Below, one piece after another: positions 5,068 to 5,196 of a DNA stretch of 5,196 bases. The DNA lies in NCBI GenBank assembly GCA_900542165.1, contig UQMM01000051.1, positions 1-5,196 of the forward strand. Direction: 5' to 3'. Source of the stretch: an uncultured Collinsella sp. (lineage in GTDB: Bacteria; Actinomycetota; Coriobacteriia; Coriobacteriales; Coriobacteriaceae). The first letter of the stretch is position 1, and every line of letters begins with the position of its first letter. Made by a program: the position numbers and the translations under genes. The notes below the pieces were generated by a model. That model saw only the letters and a program-made list of their open reading frames with translations, was not told where the DNA came from and ran no database searches.

Positions 5068-5196
5068 CTTTGCGGGTAGTTAAAAGAGCCCCATCCTAAA
5101 TTAGCTATCCCGCCAACACCGCAGGTAGAGCAAAAGTCAGCGAAAGCCCGCCAGAGCGAGCAAGGTGCCTTGAAACAAGGCGGCATTGACCTTTTG
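5068..5196. repeat. Structured extragenic segment at the right edge
   Basis: This stretch holds short alternating pairings: CAAGG (5161-5165), CCTTG (5168-5172) and CAAGG (5176-5180), with AAGGT (5162-5166) able to pair with ACCTT (5189-5193) just before TTTT. Read on the minus strand it is open and would encode a peptide starting MPPCFKAPCSLWRA. I have a vague memory of such peptides as over-annotated short proteins in Collinsella, which suggests a dispersed repeat rather than a gene. The segment is cut by the window end. Confidence 0.35.

Larger units (their letters stand above)
4722..5196. other. 475-base gene-free region packed with inverted repeats
   Basis: I find no credible coding sequence here. 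An open minus-strand frame (4953-5186) exists but runs straight through the hairpins at 4960-4994 and 5012-5067 and has no domain I recognise. The space is taken up, in order, by a terminator, a 121-bp element with terminal inverted repeats, a loose hairpin, a REPIN-like palindrome and a structured end segment, each listed separately. Confidence 0.75.

Noticed and set aside
4953..5186. Minus-strand 77-codon frame at the right end
   Set aside because: It crosses the hairpin at 4960-4994 and the 56-bp palindrome. It has no domain or convincing ribosome binding site, so it is more likely a repeat that happens to be open.
1..5196. CRISPR array, tRNA or rRNA genes
   Set aside because: There are no regularly spaced direct repeats, and I see no cloverleaf or ribosomal RNA sequence on either strand.

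Overview
The window looks like chromosomal DNA of a high-GC, Gram-positive gut anaerobe. The class Coriobacteriia, and Collinsella in particular, is my best guess. That rests on base composition, the gene families and the look of the extragenic repeats; it is an inference, not a database match. The main genes are clearly G+C-rich: two 60-base samples of the ATPase gene (1861-1920 and 2221-2280) hand-count to 39 and 41 G+C. Positions 61-300 hand-count to only 97 G+C in 240, about 40%.

Layout, left to right. (1) 1-~480: an A+T-rich island with one small minus-strand gene, which I recognise as a DUF6061-type protein of the kind carried by Firmicutes conjugative elements. It has an intrinsic terminator behind it, a second terminator-like hairpin in front of it, and two interlocked inverted repeats at 398-450. 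It reads as a mobile-element cargo gene or element end. (2) 586-1575, minus strand: one continuous reading frame that joins an N-terminal Nudix (MutT-like) hydrolase to a C-terminal Vsr-type mismatch endonuclease. This is the most unusual protein here. (3) 1576-1723: a divergent intergenic region with three inverted repeats. (4) 1724-4721, plus strand: an ABC ATPase and a 10-helix FtsX/MacB-type permease, overlapping by 11 bases. They form a BceAB-type exporter or resistance module, of the kind that handles cell-wall-active peptides. (5) 4722-5196: 475 bases with no credible gene. They hold a strong plus-strand terminator, a 121-bp element with 18-bp terminal inverted repeats, a further hairpin, a 56-bp REPIN-like double palindrome, and a structured stretch running off the right edge.

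How the parts fit. The exporter pair is a two-gene operon closed by its own terminator. The two-component system that usually accompanies BceAB modules is not in the window. The Nudix-Vsr gene is transcribed away from the exporter and shares only the intergenic region with it. The fusion could link clean-up of damaged nucleotides to repair of T:G mismatches, but no cytosine methyltransferase (the usual Vsr partner) is visible. The best candidates for something undescribed are the Nudix-Vsr fusion, the 121-bp structured element and the REPIN-like element.
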